This document shows positions 43,849-52,506 of a stretch of 64,000 nt of DNA, in pieces (within the stretch, counting starts at the first letter, position 1; each line of letters begins with the position of its first letter). The notes beneath the pieces are model-generated. The model had not been told where the DNA came from. It saw nothing but the letters and a program-made list of their open reading frames with translations, and did not search any database. The DNA comes from Pseudomonadota bacterium (lineage in GTDB: Bacteria; Pseudomonadota; Alphaproteobacteria; Rhizobiales; Xanthobacteraceae): the NCBI GenBank assembly GCA_023387735.1, contig JAEWHP010000049.1, positions 124,001 through 188,000 on the forward strand, written 5' to 3'. The translations under genes were made by a program, and so were the position numbers.

Positions 43849-45690
43849 TTATCTTATCACGGCTGGTCCCGGATCCGGTACTGCGACGTCGACGACGCGC
43901 AGTTGCACTCGCTCCGACCCTTGGAAGCGATCGACCGCGAGCGAGCCGGCCACATGCAGCCGCTGGCCGCGGTTCTGCGCCAGCGCCTCGCCGAGTTTCT
44001 GCCCGATTGAGCGGAACGCGATGCCGTTGACGATGGCGCCGTCGCCGGACTTGAAGCGCACACGCAGATGGGCCTGGCCGACTTCGTCGGCATAGACGAG
44101 CTGATGCGCCGGCAGCGCGATCACGGGCTCGGGATTCGCGGCGCCGAACGGCCCGGCGCGGTTCAGCGTGTTGGCGAACTCCACGGTCACGCTGCGCGCG
44201 CTGACGGCGCCGTCGATGAACAGTTCGTTCTCGTGGCGCGAGTTGGCGACGTCCTCGGCCAGTGCGCTTTCCATGAAGGCGCGAAACTCTGCGAGCTTCT
44301 CCTTGCGCAGCGTGACGCCAGCCGCCATCGCGTGGCCGCCGCCCTTCATCAGGATCCGCTCCTTCACCGCCTGCCGTACCGCTTTGCCGAGATCGACCCC
44401 CGAGATCGAACGGCCCGAGCCGGTGCCGATGCCGCCTGGCCCCAGCGCAACAGCAAAGGCGGGACGCGCAAATTTCTCTTTGAGTCGCGAGGCAACCAGT
44501 CCGACGATGCCGGGATGCCAGCCTTCGGCGGCGGTCACGATCACAGCGCCCTTGTCTTCGAGGCCGAGCGAGGCCAGCGCCTCGGCTTCGGCCTGCGCTT
44601 CCGCCGCCTGTTCGATGACGCGGCGCTCGCTGTTGAGCCGATCGAGCTCGGCCGCGATCCGTGCGGCTTCCGAGACGTCGCCTTCCAGCAGCAGCCGCAC
44701 GCCCAGATCGGCGCGCCCGATCCGGCCGCCGGCATTGATGCGCGGCCCCAGCATGAAGCCGAGATGCCAGGCTTCGGGCGGGCCGTTCAGCCGCGCCACA
44801 TCCATCAGCGCAGTATGTCCGACATGGTCACGGCGGCGCAGCGCGATCAGCCCCTTGGCGACGAAGGCGCGGTTGAGCCCGGTCAGCGGCGCGACATCGG
44901 CCACGGTGCCGAGCGCCACATGGTGCAGCATGCCGAGCAGGTCCGGCTCCGGCCGTTCGGCCGACCAGAAGCCGCGGCCACGCAACTCGCGATTTACCGC
45001 GACCAGCGTGATCAGCACGAGGCCGACGGCAGCGAGATGGCCGAGGCCGGAGAGATCGTCGGCGCGGTTCGGGTTCACCAGCGCATCGACCTCGGGCAGC
45101 TCGTCGCCGGTCTGGTGATGATCGATGACGACCACCGCCATCCCGAGCTTGCGCGCTTCCGCCAGCGGCTCGAAACTGGTGGTGCCGCAATCGACGGTGA
45201 CGAGTAGCGTCGCGCCCTTGGCCGCGAGACCGCGTACCGCCTCGACGTTGGGCCCGTAGCCCTCGAAGATGCGGTCGGGGATGTGGATCAGCGGATCGAG
45301 CCCGCAATGGCGCAAATGCCAGGCAAGCAGCGCCGCCGAGGTGGCGCCGTCGACGTCGTAGTCGCCGAAGATCGCGACCTTCTCGCCACGCACAGCCGCA
45401 TCCGCGATGCGCCGCGCCGCCGTCTCCATCTGCGTCACGGTGTGAGGATCGGGCATCAGCTTGCGGATGGTCGGATCGAGGAAATCCTGGACCTCGTCGA
45501 TCCCGACGTCGCGGCCCGCCAGCACGCGCGCCAGCATCTCGGGCAAATGATAACGCTGCGTGATCGCCAAGGCTCGCGCCGCGCCCCGCGCATCGAGCCG
45601 GTCGCGCCACAATTTGCCTGTCGCCGAACGCATGACGCCGAGAAACGCTTGCGGCAGTTCAACGGGAAGCGCGGATGCGGGGAGCGTCAT
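43849..45690 (-). CDS. recJ: Single-stranded-DNA-specific exonuclease RecJ
   Basis: RecJ digests single-stranded DNA 5' to 3' in recombination and mismatch repair. The 613-residue protein has DHH motifs FGDYDVDGATSAAL, TVDCGTT and VVIDHHQTG, the DHHA1 motif GGGHAMAAG and a C-terminal OB fold. The start at 45690 gives MTLPASALPVELP; longer frames have no support. Confidence 0.94.
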   Translation of the reverse strand: MTLPASALPVELPQAFLGVMRSATGKLWRDRLDARGAARALAITQRYHLPEMLARVLAGRDVGIDEVQDFLDPTIRKLMPDPHTVTQMETAARRIADAAVRGEKVAIFGDYDVDGATSAALLAWHLRHCGLDPLIHIPDRIFEGYGPNVEAVRGLAAKGATLLVTVDCGTTSFEPLAEARKLGMAVVVIDHHQTGDELPEVDALVNPNRADDLSGLGHLAAVGLVLITLVAVNRELRGRGFWSAERPEPDLLGMLHHVALGTVADVAPLTGLNRAFVAKGLIALRRRDHVGHTALMDVARLNGPPEAWHLGFMLGPRINAGGRIGRADLGVRLLLEGDVSEAARIAAELDRLNSERRVIEQAAEAQAEAEALASLGLEDKGAVIVTAAEGWHPGIVGLVASRLKEKFARPAFAVALGPGGIGTGSGRSISGVDLGKAVRQAVKERILMKGGGHAMAAGVTLRKEKLAEFRAFMESALAEDVANSRHENELFIDGAVSARSVTVEFANTLNRAGPFGAANPEPVIALPAHQLVYADEVGQAHLRVRFKSGDGAIVNGIAFRSIGQKLGEALAQNRGQRLHVAGSLAVDRFQGSERVQLRVVDVAVPDPGPAVIR

Positions 45691-45967
45691 GATGCCTTCA
45701 AGAAATAGGGACAAAGCCGCCAGTCGGCAAACCGGGGCGATGGCGTGGAACACCTGCAGCACCTGCCATTAGGGCTTTGACCCTATGCCGACAAAAGCGA
45801 CTTGCACAAAGAAGATGCAACTTGTCCCCGCAATACTCCCCGCGGGCCAGGGAAATTAAACCAATCGTTAGCCATGATCCGCGACAAAGGTACCAACATG
45901 CTCTCGTTGAGTCCCCGTCGATCCACAGAAGGTCGGCAATTGCACAAAGACTGAGGAATTTCCACCA

Positions 45968-47065
45968 ATGTCCGCCGCGCTCGACCGATTTCGAACTGCA
46001 ACGATTGCAAAACAATCCATAAACCCAGCCAGCGCCGAGGAAGAATCCGACGTATCCGTGCTGATCGCGAAATTGACCGCCGAGGTTAATCAGGTCGCGT
46101 GCGAGAAGACCAAATCGATCCAGAAGATCACCAATCAGATGAAGATGCTGGCGCTGAACGCGCTGATCGAAAGCTCGCGCGCCGGGGCCCAGGGCGCGGG
46201 TTTTGCCGTGGTGGCGCAGGAAGTGCGCAACGTCGGCCAGCAGGTCGAAACCATCGCCCGCGAGCTCGAAAGCCAGCTCACGAACCGGACCGGCCATCTG
46301 ATGTCATCGATTGCCGAGATGGCCGACCGCTCGCGCGGCGAGCGCATGATGGATCTGTCGCTCAATGCCATCGAGCTGATCGACCGCAATCTCTATGAGC
46401 GAACCTGCGACGTGCGCTGGTGGGCGACCGACTCCGCCGTCGTCGATTGCGCGGCGGCGCCGGATGCCGCGGCCGTGGCCCACGTGTCGGAACGCCTCGC
46501 GGTGATTCTCGGCGCCTATACGGTTTATCTCGATCTCTGGCTTTGCGATCTCAACGGCAATGTCGTGGCCAACGGCCGCGCGGACCGCTTCAACGTCGTC
46601 GGCCAGAACGTCGCGTCGACCAAATGGTTTCGCGCCGCGCGCGACCTGCGCTCCGGCGACGACTACACCGCCGCCGACGTCGAATGCCAGCCGTTGCTGG
46701 GCAACGCCCAGGTCGCGACCTATTGCGCCAGCGTTCGCGCCGGCGGCAAGGCGAGCGGCAAGGCAACGGGCGTGCTCGCCATCCATTTCGACTGGGAGCC
46801 GCAGGCCCGCGCCATCGTGCAGGGCGTGCGCGTCGGCGCCGCCGACAAGGCGCGCGTGCTGCTGGTCGATTCCAATTTCCGGGTGATCGCGGCGTCCGAC
46901 GGCCAGGGCCTGCTCACCGAACGCATCTCGCTCCAGCTCGAAGGCAGGCGCTCCGGCTTCTATCAGGATCGTTCCGGCGGGCTCACCGCATTCCACGCCA
47001 CGCCGGGCTACGAGACCTACAAGGGCCTCGGCTGGTACGGCGTGATCCAGGCCGGCGCGAGATAG
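45968..47065 (+). CDS. Soluble MCP-like protein: signalling-tip segment followed by Cache/PDC sensor domain
   Basis: Residues about 40-100 contain the hairpin tip of methyl-accepting chemotaxis proteins (NQMKMLALNALIESSRAGAQ, GAGFAVVAQEVRNVG). Residues about 165-350 form a Cache/PDC-like domain (YTVYLDLWLCDLNGNVVANG, STKWFRAARD, GVLAIHFDW). There is no transmembrane helix or signal peptide. The order is reversed relative to normal chemoreceptors, in which the sensor is N-terminal, and the signalling helices are short. It may be a cytoplasmic sensor joining arrays or an adaptor. Confidence 0.77.
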   Translation: MSAALDRFRTATIAKQSINPASAEEESDVSVLIAKLTAEVNQVACEKTKSIQKITNQMKMLALNALIESSRAGAQGAGFAVVAQEVRNVGQQVETIARELESQLTNRTGHLMSSIAEMADRSRGERMMDLSLNAIELIDRNLYERTCDVRWWATDSAVVDCAAAPDAAAVAHVSERLAVILGAYTVYLDLWLCDLNGNVVANGRADRFNVVGQNVASTKWFRAARDLRSGDDYTAADVECQPLLGNAQVATYCASVRAGGKASGKATGVLAIHFDWEPQARAIVQGVRVGAADKARVLLVDSNFRVIAASDGQGLLTERISLQLEGRRSGFYQDRSGGLTAFHATPGYETYKGLGWYGVIQAGAR

Positions 47066-47078
47066 AAACCCGCGAAGT

Positions 47079-47798
47079 TCAACACCCCAGCCTGTCGGCG
47101 ATGCCGCCGAAATCCTTGGCGATGATGTCCCACTCGCCCGTAGCCTCGAAATCGTATTTCTGGTGCGGGCCGTATTCGGTCGGCCGCGCGACGAAGGCGG
47201 TTTTCAGGCCATTCTGCTGCGCGGCTTTCAGGTCGCCGTTGTGGGCGGCGACCATCATCACCTGCTCCGGTTGCAGGCAGAGCAACCTCGCCGCGCCGAG
47301 ATAGGTTTCCGGATCGGGCTTGTAGTGCTCGAACAGTTCCGCCGACATGATGAGGTCCCACGGCAGGCCTGCGAACTTCGCCATGTTGGTCAGCAACGCG
47401 ATGTTGCCGTTGGAGAGCGGCGAGATGATGTATTTCTTCTTCAGCCGCGTCAGGCCGGGGACGCTGTCCGGCCACGGATGCAGGCGGTGCCAGCCCAGCG
47501 TGAGGTAGTGCAGATCGGCCTCGCTCAGCCCCTTGATCGAAAAATCAGCGACCAGCTTTTCCAGCGACCGCCGGTGCAGCGTATCCAGGATCTGGTAGCC
47601 GCGCTCCGGATGTTTGCGCACCTCATCCATCGAGGCCGAATAGACCGCGCGCCAACCGTCCACCAAAGCGGTCCAGTCGGCCTTGATGCCTGACGTTTCC
47701 GACCATTTGGTGAAATCGTTGATCAGGCTGGTGCGCCAGTCGACGACGGTGCCGAACACGTCGAACACCAGTGCCTTCACGGCTGATACGTCGGACAT
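47079..47798 (-). CDS. Haloacid dehalogenase type II family hydrolase
   Basis: The 239-residue HAD-superfamily protein has the nucleophile motif FDVFGTVVDW, motif II SPLSNGN, Lys in HYKPDPETY and a C-terminal VAAHNGDLKAA, which match (S)-2-haloacid dehalogenase relatives. Many such genes act on unknown substrates. It converges on the MCP-like gene with a 13-bp gap. Confidence 0.89.
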   Translation of the reverse strand: MSDVSAVKALVFDVFGTVVDWRTSLINDFTKWSETSGIKADWTALVDGWRAVYSASMDEVRKHPERGYQILDTLHRRSLEKLVADFSIKGLSEADLHYLTLGWHRLHPWPDSVPGLTRLKKKYIISPLSNGNIALLTNMAKFAGLPWDLIMSAELFEHYKPDPETYLGAARLLCLQPEQVMMVAAHNGDLKAAQQNGLKTAFVARPTEYGPHQKYDFEATGEWDIIAKDFGGIADRLGC

Positions 47799-47825
47799 TG
47801 GGCGAGACCTCCGTTTTTTCTTGTT

Positions 47826-47904
47826 GTCATTCCGCGGCGCGCAAAGCGCGAGCCCGGACTCTCGAAGTTCCGGGTTCGATGCTTTGCATCGCCCCGGAAC
47901 GACG
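47826..47904. repeat. Intergenic palindromic repeat, copy B
   Basis: CATTCCGCGG to CCGGAACGACGG with the shared core CCGGGTTCGATGCTTTGCATCG. It is degenerate in the left arm compared with copies A and C. It lies between the HAD gene and glpX. Confidence 0.7.
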
Positions 47905-47909
47905 GCCTC

Positions 47910-48908
47910 TCAATCCAGATGAAACTTCTCGAGCTGGCGGTGCTCGGCCTTGATGTAGCGCACCGTGCCGGTGACCGAGCGCATCACCACCGTTTCGGTC
48001 TCGATGACATCCTTGCGGAACTTGACGCCCGTGAGCAGCGAGCCGGTCGTGACGCCGGTGGCCGCGAACAGGCAGTCGCCTCGCACCATGTCCTCGATGC
48101 CGTAGATCATCTTCGGATCGGTCACGCCCATCTTGTGGGCGCGGGCGCGCTTTTCCTCGCTGTCGAGGATCAGCCGGCACTGCATCTGGCCACCGATGCA
48201 GCGCAGCGCCGCTGCCGCGAGCACACCCTCGGGGGCGCCGCCGGTGCCGATATACATGTCGACGCCGGTGTTGTCGGGGTCGGCGCAATGGATCACGCCG
48301 GCGACGTCGCCGTCGGTGATCAGCCGCACCGCGGCGCCGGTCGAGCGGATGCTGGCGATGATGTCGGCGTGACGCGGACGATCCAGCACCAGAACCGTGA
48401 TCGCGGAAGCCTCGACGCCCTTGGCTTTCGCGAGCCGCTTGACGTTGTCGGCCGGCGATGCGTCGAGCTCGACCACGCCTTTCTTGTAGCCCGGCCCGAC
48501 CGCGAGCTTCTCCATGTAAACGTCGGGCGCATGCAGCAGCGTGCCGCCATCGGCCATCGCCATCGTCGCGATCGCGCCGGGCATGTTCTTGGCGCACAGC
48601 GTGGTGCCTTCGAGCGGATCGACCGCGATATCGACCTGCGGCCCGGCGTTGAGCCCGACCTTCTCGCCGATGAACAGCATCGGCGCCTCGTCGCGCTCGC
48701 CCTCGCCGATCACGATGGTGCCTTCGATCGGCAGCTTGTTGAGTTCGCGGCGCATCGCATCGACGGCGGCCTGGTCGGCCGCCTTTTCCTGTCCATGGCC
48801 GCGCAACCGCGCCGCGGACACGGCCGCACGTTCCGTGACCCGCACGATTTCCAGCGTGAGGATGCGCTCGAGCAATAACTGCGGCGGAACGGAAATATGG
48901 GTCGACAT
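47910..48908 (-). CDS. glpX: Fructose-1,6-bisphosphatase class II
   Basis: GlpX hydrolyses fructose 1,6-bisphosphate in gluconeogenesis. In some alphaproteobacteria it also handles sedoheptulose 1,7-bisphosphate. The 332-residue protein contains VIGEGERDEAPML, AVDPLEGTTLCAKN, MYIGTGGAPEGVLAAAALRC and the LTGVKFRKDVIETETVVMRS stretch. It is followed upstream on the same strand by hom and the aminotransferase, so the three may form one transcription unit. Confidence 0.95.
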   Translation of the reverse strand: MSTHISVPPQLLLERILTLEIVRVTERAAVSAARLRGHGQEKAADQAAVDAMRRELNKLPIEGTIVIGEGERDEAPMLFIGEKVGLNAGPQVDIAVDPLEGTTLCAKNMPGAIATMAMADGGTLLHAPDVYMEKLAVGPGYKKGVVELDASPADNVKRLAKAKGVEASAITVLVLDRPRHADIIASIRSTGAAVRLITDGDVAGVIHCADPDNTGVDMYIGTGGAPEGVLAAAALRCIGGQMQCRLILDSEEKRARAHKMGVTDPKMIYGIEDMVRGDCLFAATGVTTGSLLTGVKFRKDVIETETVVMRSVTGTVRYIKAEHRQLEKFHLD

Positions 48909-49013
48909 CGGCTTACTCCTTCAAAAACCTGCGCGGACCCTGGCCGGCCCGCCATCATAGTTCGGTGCGCGATCCCCAAGGGTATCCCTAAGGGATATCC
49001 CGCGGATCCCGCG

Positions 49014-50333
49014 CTAGTTCTTTTCGATCCGTATCACCTGCGGCCGGCCGCTGATCACCTTGTCGCGCTGCACCGCCTCCAGGGCGCGATAGACCGCGTC
49101 CTCCGACGTTGCATAGGTAATCAGGATGACCGGAACCGGCGATCCCTTCTTCGTGGCGCCGTTGGCGTCGACCCCCTCGGGGTGGCGCTGCACGATCGAC
49201 TCCAGCGATATCTTCTGTTCGGCAAGGCGCGTGGCGATCGTCGCAGCGGTGCCGGCAAGGTCGCGCGCCATCAGGCGGATGTAATAGCCGCCCTCGTGAC
49301 GCTCCATCGGCGCCTTGGTGGTCGATTGCAGCCGGTCGACGGGACGGCCGAAGGGCTTGGCGCGGATGCCGCGCGCGACGTCGGCGATGTCGGCAACCAC
49401 GGCGGACGCGGTCGCGGCCCCGCCGGCGCCGGGGCCCACCAGCGTGATCGGCGGAATGCCCTCGCCGTCGATGGTCACGGCGTTGGTCACGCCCATCACC
49501 TGCGCGATCGAGGATGATTTCGGCACCATGGTCGGATGCACGCGCTGCTCGATGCCCTTGGCGGTGCGCACCGCGACGCCGAGCAGCTTGACGCGATAGC
49601 CGAGTTCTTCGGCCGCGCGCAGATCTTCCGGCGCAATCGAGGAGATGCCTTCGACATAGACCGCGCTCTGCGCCACCTTGGTGCCGAAGGCGAGGCTGGC
49701 AAGGATCGCAAGCTTCTGCGCGGTATCGTGGCCATCGACGTCGAACGACGGATTGGCTTCGGCATAGCCGAGCCGCTGCGCATCCTTCAGGCATTCGGCA
49801 AACGACAGGCCCTCCTGCTCCATCCGGGTCAGGATGTAATTGCAGGTGCCGTTGAGGATGCCGTAGACGCGATTGATATCGGTGCCAGCCAGCCCCTCGC
49901 GAAGGGTCTTGATGACGGGAATGGCAGCCCCTACCGCCGCCTCGTAGTTCAGCGCGCCGCCATGGGCTTCGGCCGCCTTTGCCAGCCGTACGCCGTGCTT
50001 GGCGATCAGCGCCTTGTTGGCGGTCACCACCGACTTGCCGGCCTTCAGTGCAGCCTCGATCGCCGACAGCGCCGGGTCGCCGGCGCCGCCCATCAGCTCG
50101 ACGAAGCAATCGACGCGCGGATCGGTGGCCAGCGCCAGCGGGCTCTTGACCCAGTCGATGCCGCGCAGATCGACGGAGCGCTTCTTCGCCTTCGAACGCG
50201 CGGTGACGGCCACGACGCGCACGCCACGGCCGCAGCGCGCGGACAGCGTCCGCGCCTGCGCCTCGACGAGACGAACGACTTCGGCGCCAACGGTGCCGAG
50301 GCCCGCGATGCCCACTCCCAGGGGTGCGACCAT
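49014..50333 (-). CDS. hom: Homoserine dehydrogenase
   Basis: Hom reduces aspartate semialdehyde to homoserine for Met and Thr synthesis. The 439-residue protein has an N-terminal Rossmann fold (GIAGLGTVGAEV), the signature YGILNGTCNYILT and NPSFDVDGHDTAQKL, and a C-terminal ACT domain (IRLMARDLAGTAATIATRLA) for feedback inhibition, probably by threonine. It lies directly downstream of the AlaC-like aminotransferase. Confidence 0.96.
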   Translation of the reverse strand: MVAPLGVGIAGLGTVGAEVVRLVEAQARTLSARCGRGVRVVAVTARSKAKKRSVDLRGIDWVKSPLALATDPRVDCFVELMGGAGDPALSAIEAALKAGKSVVTANKALIAKHGVRLAKAAEAHGGALNYEAAVGAAIPVIKTLREGLAGTDINRVYGILNGTCNYILTRMEQEGLSFAECLKDAQRLGYAEANPSFDVDGHDTAQKLAILASLAFGTKVAQSAVYVEGISSIAPEDLRAAEELGYRVKLLGVAVRTAKGIEQRVHPTMVPKSSSIAQVMGVTNAVTIDGEGIPPITLVGPGAGGAATASAVVADIADVARGIRAKPFGRPVDRLQSTTKAPMERHEGGYYIRLMARDLAGTAATIATRLAEQKISLESIVQRHPEGVDANGATKKGSPVPVILITYATSEDAVYRALEAVQRDKVISGRPQVIRIEKN

Positions 50334-50365
50334 GACTAAAAGAACCTGCTAGAGACGCTATGCAA

Positions 50366-50414
50366 AGGCATGATCCGACAAGAAAACCACAAGTCCATTT
50401 CCGGGATCATGCCT
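50366..50414. repeat. Palindromic repeat overlapping the aminotransferase stop codon
   Basis: AGGCATGATCC (50366-50376) and GGATCATGCCT (50404-50414) form a perfect 11-bp inverted repeat around an A-rich centre. GCATGATCC-type palindromes are frequent in Bradyrhizobium genomes. The right arm reaches into the last codons of the aminotransferase gene. Confidence 0.65.
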
Positions 50415-51633
50415 AGCGCCGGTTGGCGAGAGGAACCACGTTGTGCAACGTTTCAATGCCGCTTTCAAGGAAGCGGCGCACGCCGCGCGCAGCCTGGCGG
50501 ATACGCTGTTCGTTTTCCACCATGGCGATACGGACATACCCCTCGCCGTGCTCGCCGAAGGCGACGCCGGGCGAGACGACCACGCCTGATTTTTCCACCA
50601 GCAGGGTTGCGAACTGCATGCTGCCGACACCCTCGAAGGCTTTTGGCAAGGGTGCCCAGGCGAACATCGAGGCTTGCGGCGGTGGAATGTCCCAGCCGGC
50701 GCGACCGAAGGATTCCACCAGCGCGTCGCGGCGCTTGCGGTAGGTGTCGCGCATTTCCCTGATGCAATCATCCGGTCCGTTCAGCGCAGCGGTGGCCGCA
50801 ACCTGCACCGGCGTGAACGCGCCATAGTCGAGATAGGATTTCACCCGCGCCAGCGCGGCGATGATCCGCTCGTTGCCAACCGCAAATCCCATGCGCCAGC
50901 CGGCCATCGAGAACGTCTTCGACATCGAGGTGAACTCGACGGTGACGTCGATGGCGCCCGGGACCTGCAGCACCGAAGGCGGCGGGTTCTTCTCGTCGAA
51001 ATAGACCTCGGCATAGGCCAGGTCCGACAGGATGAAGATCTCGTGCTTCTTCGCGAACGCTACCAGATCCTTGTAGAAATCGAGCTCGGCGACATAAGCG
51101 GTCGGGTTGGAGGGATAGCAGACCACGAGCGCCAATGGTTTTGGGATCGAATGGATGATCGCCCGTTCCACCGCCTCGAAGAACTGCGGTGTCGGCTCCG
51201 ACGGCACCGAGCGGATCACGCCGCCCGCCATCAGGAAGCCGAAAGCGTGAATCGGGTAGCTCGGATTGGGGCAGAGCACGACGTCGCCGGGGGCGGTGAT
51301 CGCCTGCGCCACGTTGGCAAAGCCTTCCTTCGAGCCGAGCGTGGCGACGACCTGGGTGTCCGGATTGAGCTTCACGCCGAACCGACGCGCGTAATAGGCC
51401 GCTTGCGCCTTGCGCAGGCCGTTGATGCCGCGCGAGGCCGAATAGCGATCGGTGCGCGGCTTGCCCAGCGTCTCCTTCAGCTTCTCGATCACATGGGGCG
51501 GCGTCGGCAGGTCCGGATTGCCCATGCCCATGTCGATGATGTCGGCCCCGGCATTGCGCGCGGCCGCCTTGGCCTGGTTGACCTTCTCGAACACGTAAGG
51601 CGGCAGACGGCGGATGCGGTAAAAATCTTCCAT
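50413..51633 (-). CDS. PLP-dependent aminotransferase, AlaC-like
   Basis: The 406-residue class I aminotransferase begins MEDFYRIRRLPPYVFEKVN, as in E. coli AlaC. Its PLP lysine is in SMSKTFSMAGWRMGF, with YPSNPTAYVAE and the NPDLPTPPHV start of the fold. It probably makes alanine from pyruvate and glutamate; an LL-diaminopimelate aminotransferase role, a common automatic label for this family, is less likely. The start at 51633 is well supported by family alignment. hom follows 79 bp downstream. Confidence 0.9.
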   Translation of the reverse strand: MEDFYRIRRLPPYVFEKVNQAKAAARNAGADIIDMGMGNPDLPTPPHVIEKLKETLGKPRTDRYSASRGINGLRKAQAAYYARRFGVKLNPDTQVVATLGSKEGFANVAQAITAPGDVVLCPNPSYPIHAFGFLMAGGVIRSVPSEPTPQFFEAVERAIIHSIPKPLALVVCYPSNPTAYVAELDFYKDLVAFAKKHEIFILSDLAYAEVYFDEKNPPPSVLQVPGAIDVTVEFTSMSKTFSMAGWRMGFAVGNERIIAALARVKSYLDYGAFTPVQVAATAALNGPDDCIREMRDTYRKRRDALVESFGRAGWDIPPPQASMFAWAPLPKAFEGVGSMQFATLLVEKSGVVVSPGVAFGEHGEGYVRIAMVENEQRIRQAARGVRRFLESGIETLHNVVPLANRR

Positions 51634-51891
51634 GGAACCCTGCTCCGGACAACCGGCGGGACAGAATCGCAAGACCTTTACGCTGTGAAACCGACTTCTC
51701 GCATTTCAGTCAAAAGTCGCGCCCAATCAAAGATTTAGGGCGAATTCAGGCGCAAGATCCCGGGTTCCGGGCCCGCAATGTGGTTGAGTTCGATTTCTTG
51801 TACCACGGGAGCCCGGCAGCGCCAGCTTCTATAGTGTTTTCAAGTTAAAGGCTTGTCCGGATGCAAACCGGGGCGAACGAGGACCCCAAGG

Positions 51892-52182
51892 TTACCGTTT
51901 CGCTGGTTTTGCCGGGGAAGCCGGATTTGCGGCTGCGGCAGTTGCCTGCCGGTCCCGGGCGGCGGCCAACTCTGCCTGGATTTTGGACAGCTCCGTAGGC
52001 TTCATTGCCTCCTCTTCGCGATCCGGCGGCAGATCGTGGACCGGCAGATAGGATCCGGCTTCCTTCGGACGTTCGGGGGCGCCCGCCGGCACGCCCACCC
52101 CAGGCATGTCGGCGATCTGGGTCGAGCAGCCGCCAAGCGCCAATGCCGCTGCGAACAGCGCGGCAACCGACCGCAGCCTCAT
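51892..52182 (-). CDS. Small lipoprotein, 96 residues
   Basis: A lipobox LALGGC at about residues 14-19 follows a basic N-terminus, so the protein is likely lipid-anchored. The rest is Pro/Ala/Glu-rich and disordered, ending in an Ala/Lys-rich helix (ELSKIQAELAAARDRQATAA). The start at 52182 is preferred over the frame start six codons upstream. Function is unknown. Confidence 0.67.
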   Translation of the reverse strand: MRLRSVAALFAAALALGGCSTQIADMPGVGVPAGAPERPKEAGSYLPVHDLPPDREEEAMKPTELSKIQAELAAARDRQATAAAANPASPAKPAKR

Positions 52183-52506
52183 TGTTCGATCTGCCGGCAT
52201 TCGTCCGGGAATCCCCTGCTACTCACGTACACTACACACTTTACAGGTATTCTCGATCGCGTGGAGGCCCTGGTACAAGCCTTGCAACGCTAAATCGTCC
52301 CGCTGTGTTGATCTCGCTACTTCGCTTCTTGCCGTTCAAACCATCGTCGCCTGAAACGATTGGAGCCCGAGAACCAAATCCGCCCGGTGCGGCTGCAATG
52401 TGTCGAAACACGGAAACGTTATCGCAGTGCAACAGGGTTAACCGCAAACGCCTCGAAGACAATCGGCGCGGTGACGAACCCCAAACGAACCTATAGTGTC
52501 TCTGTA

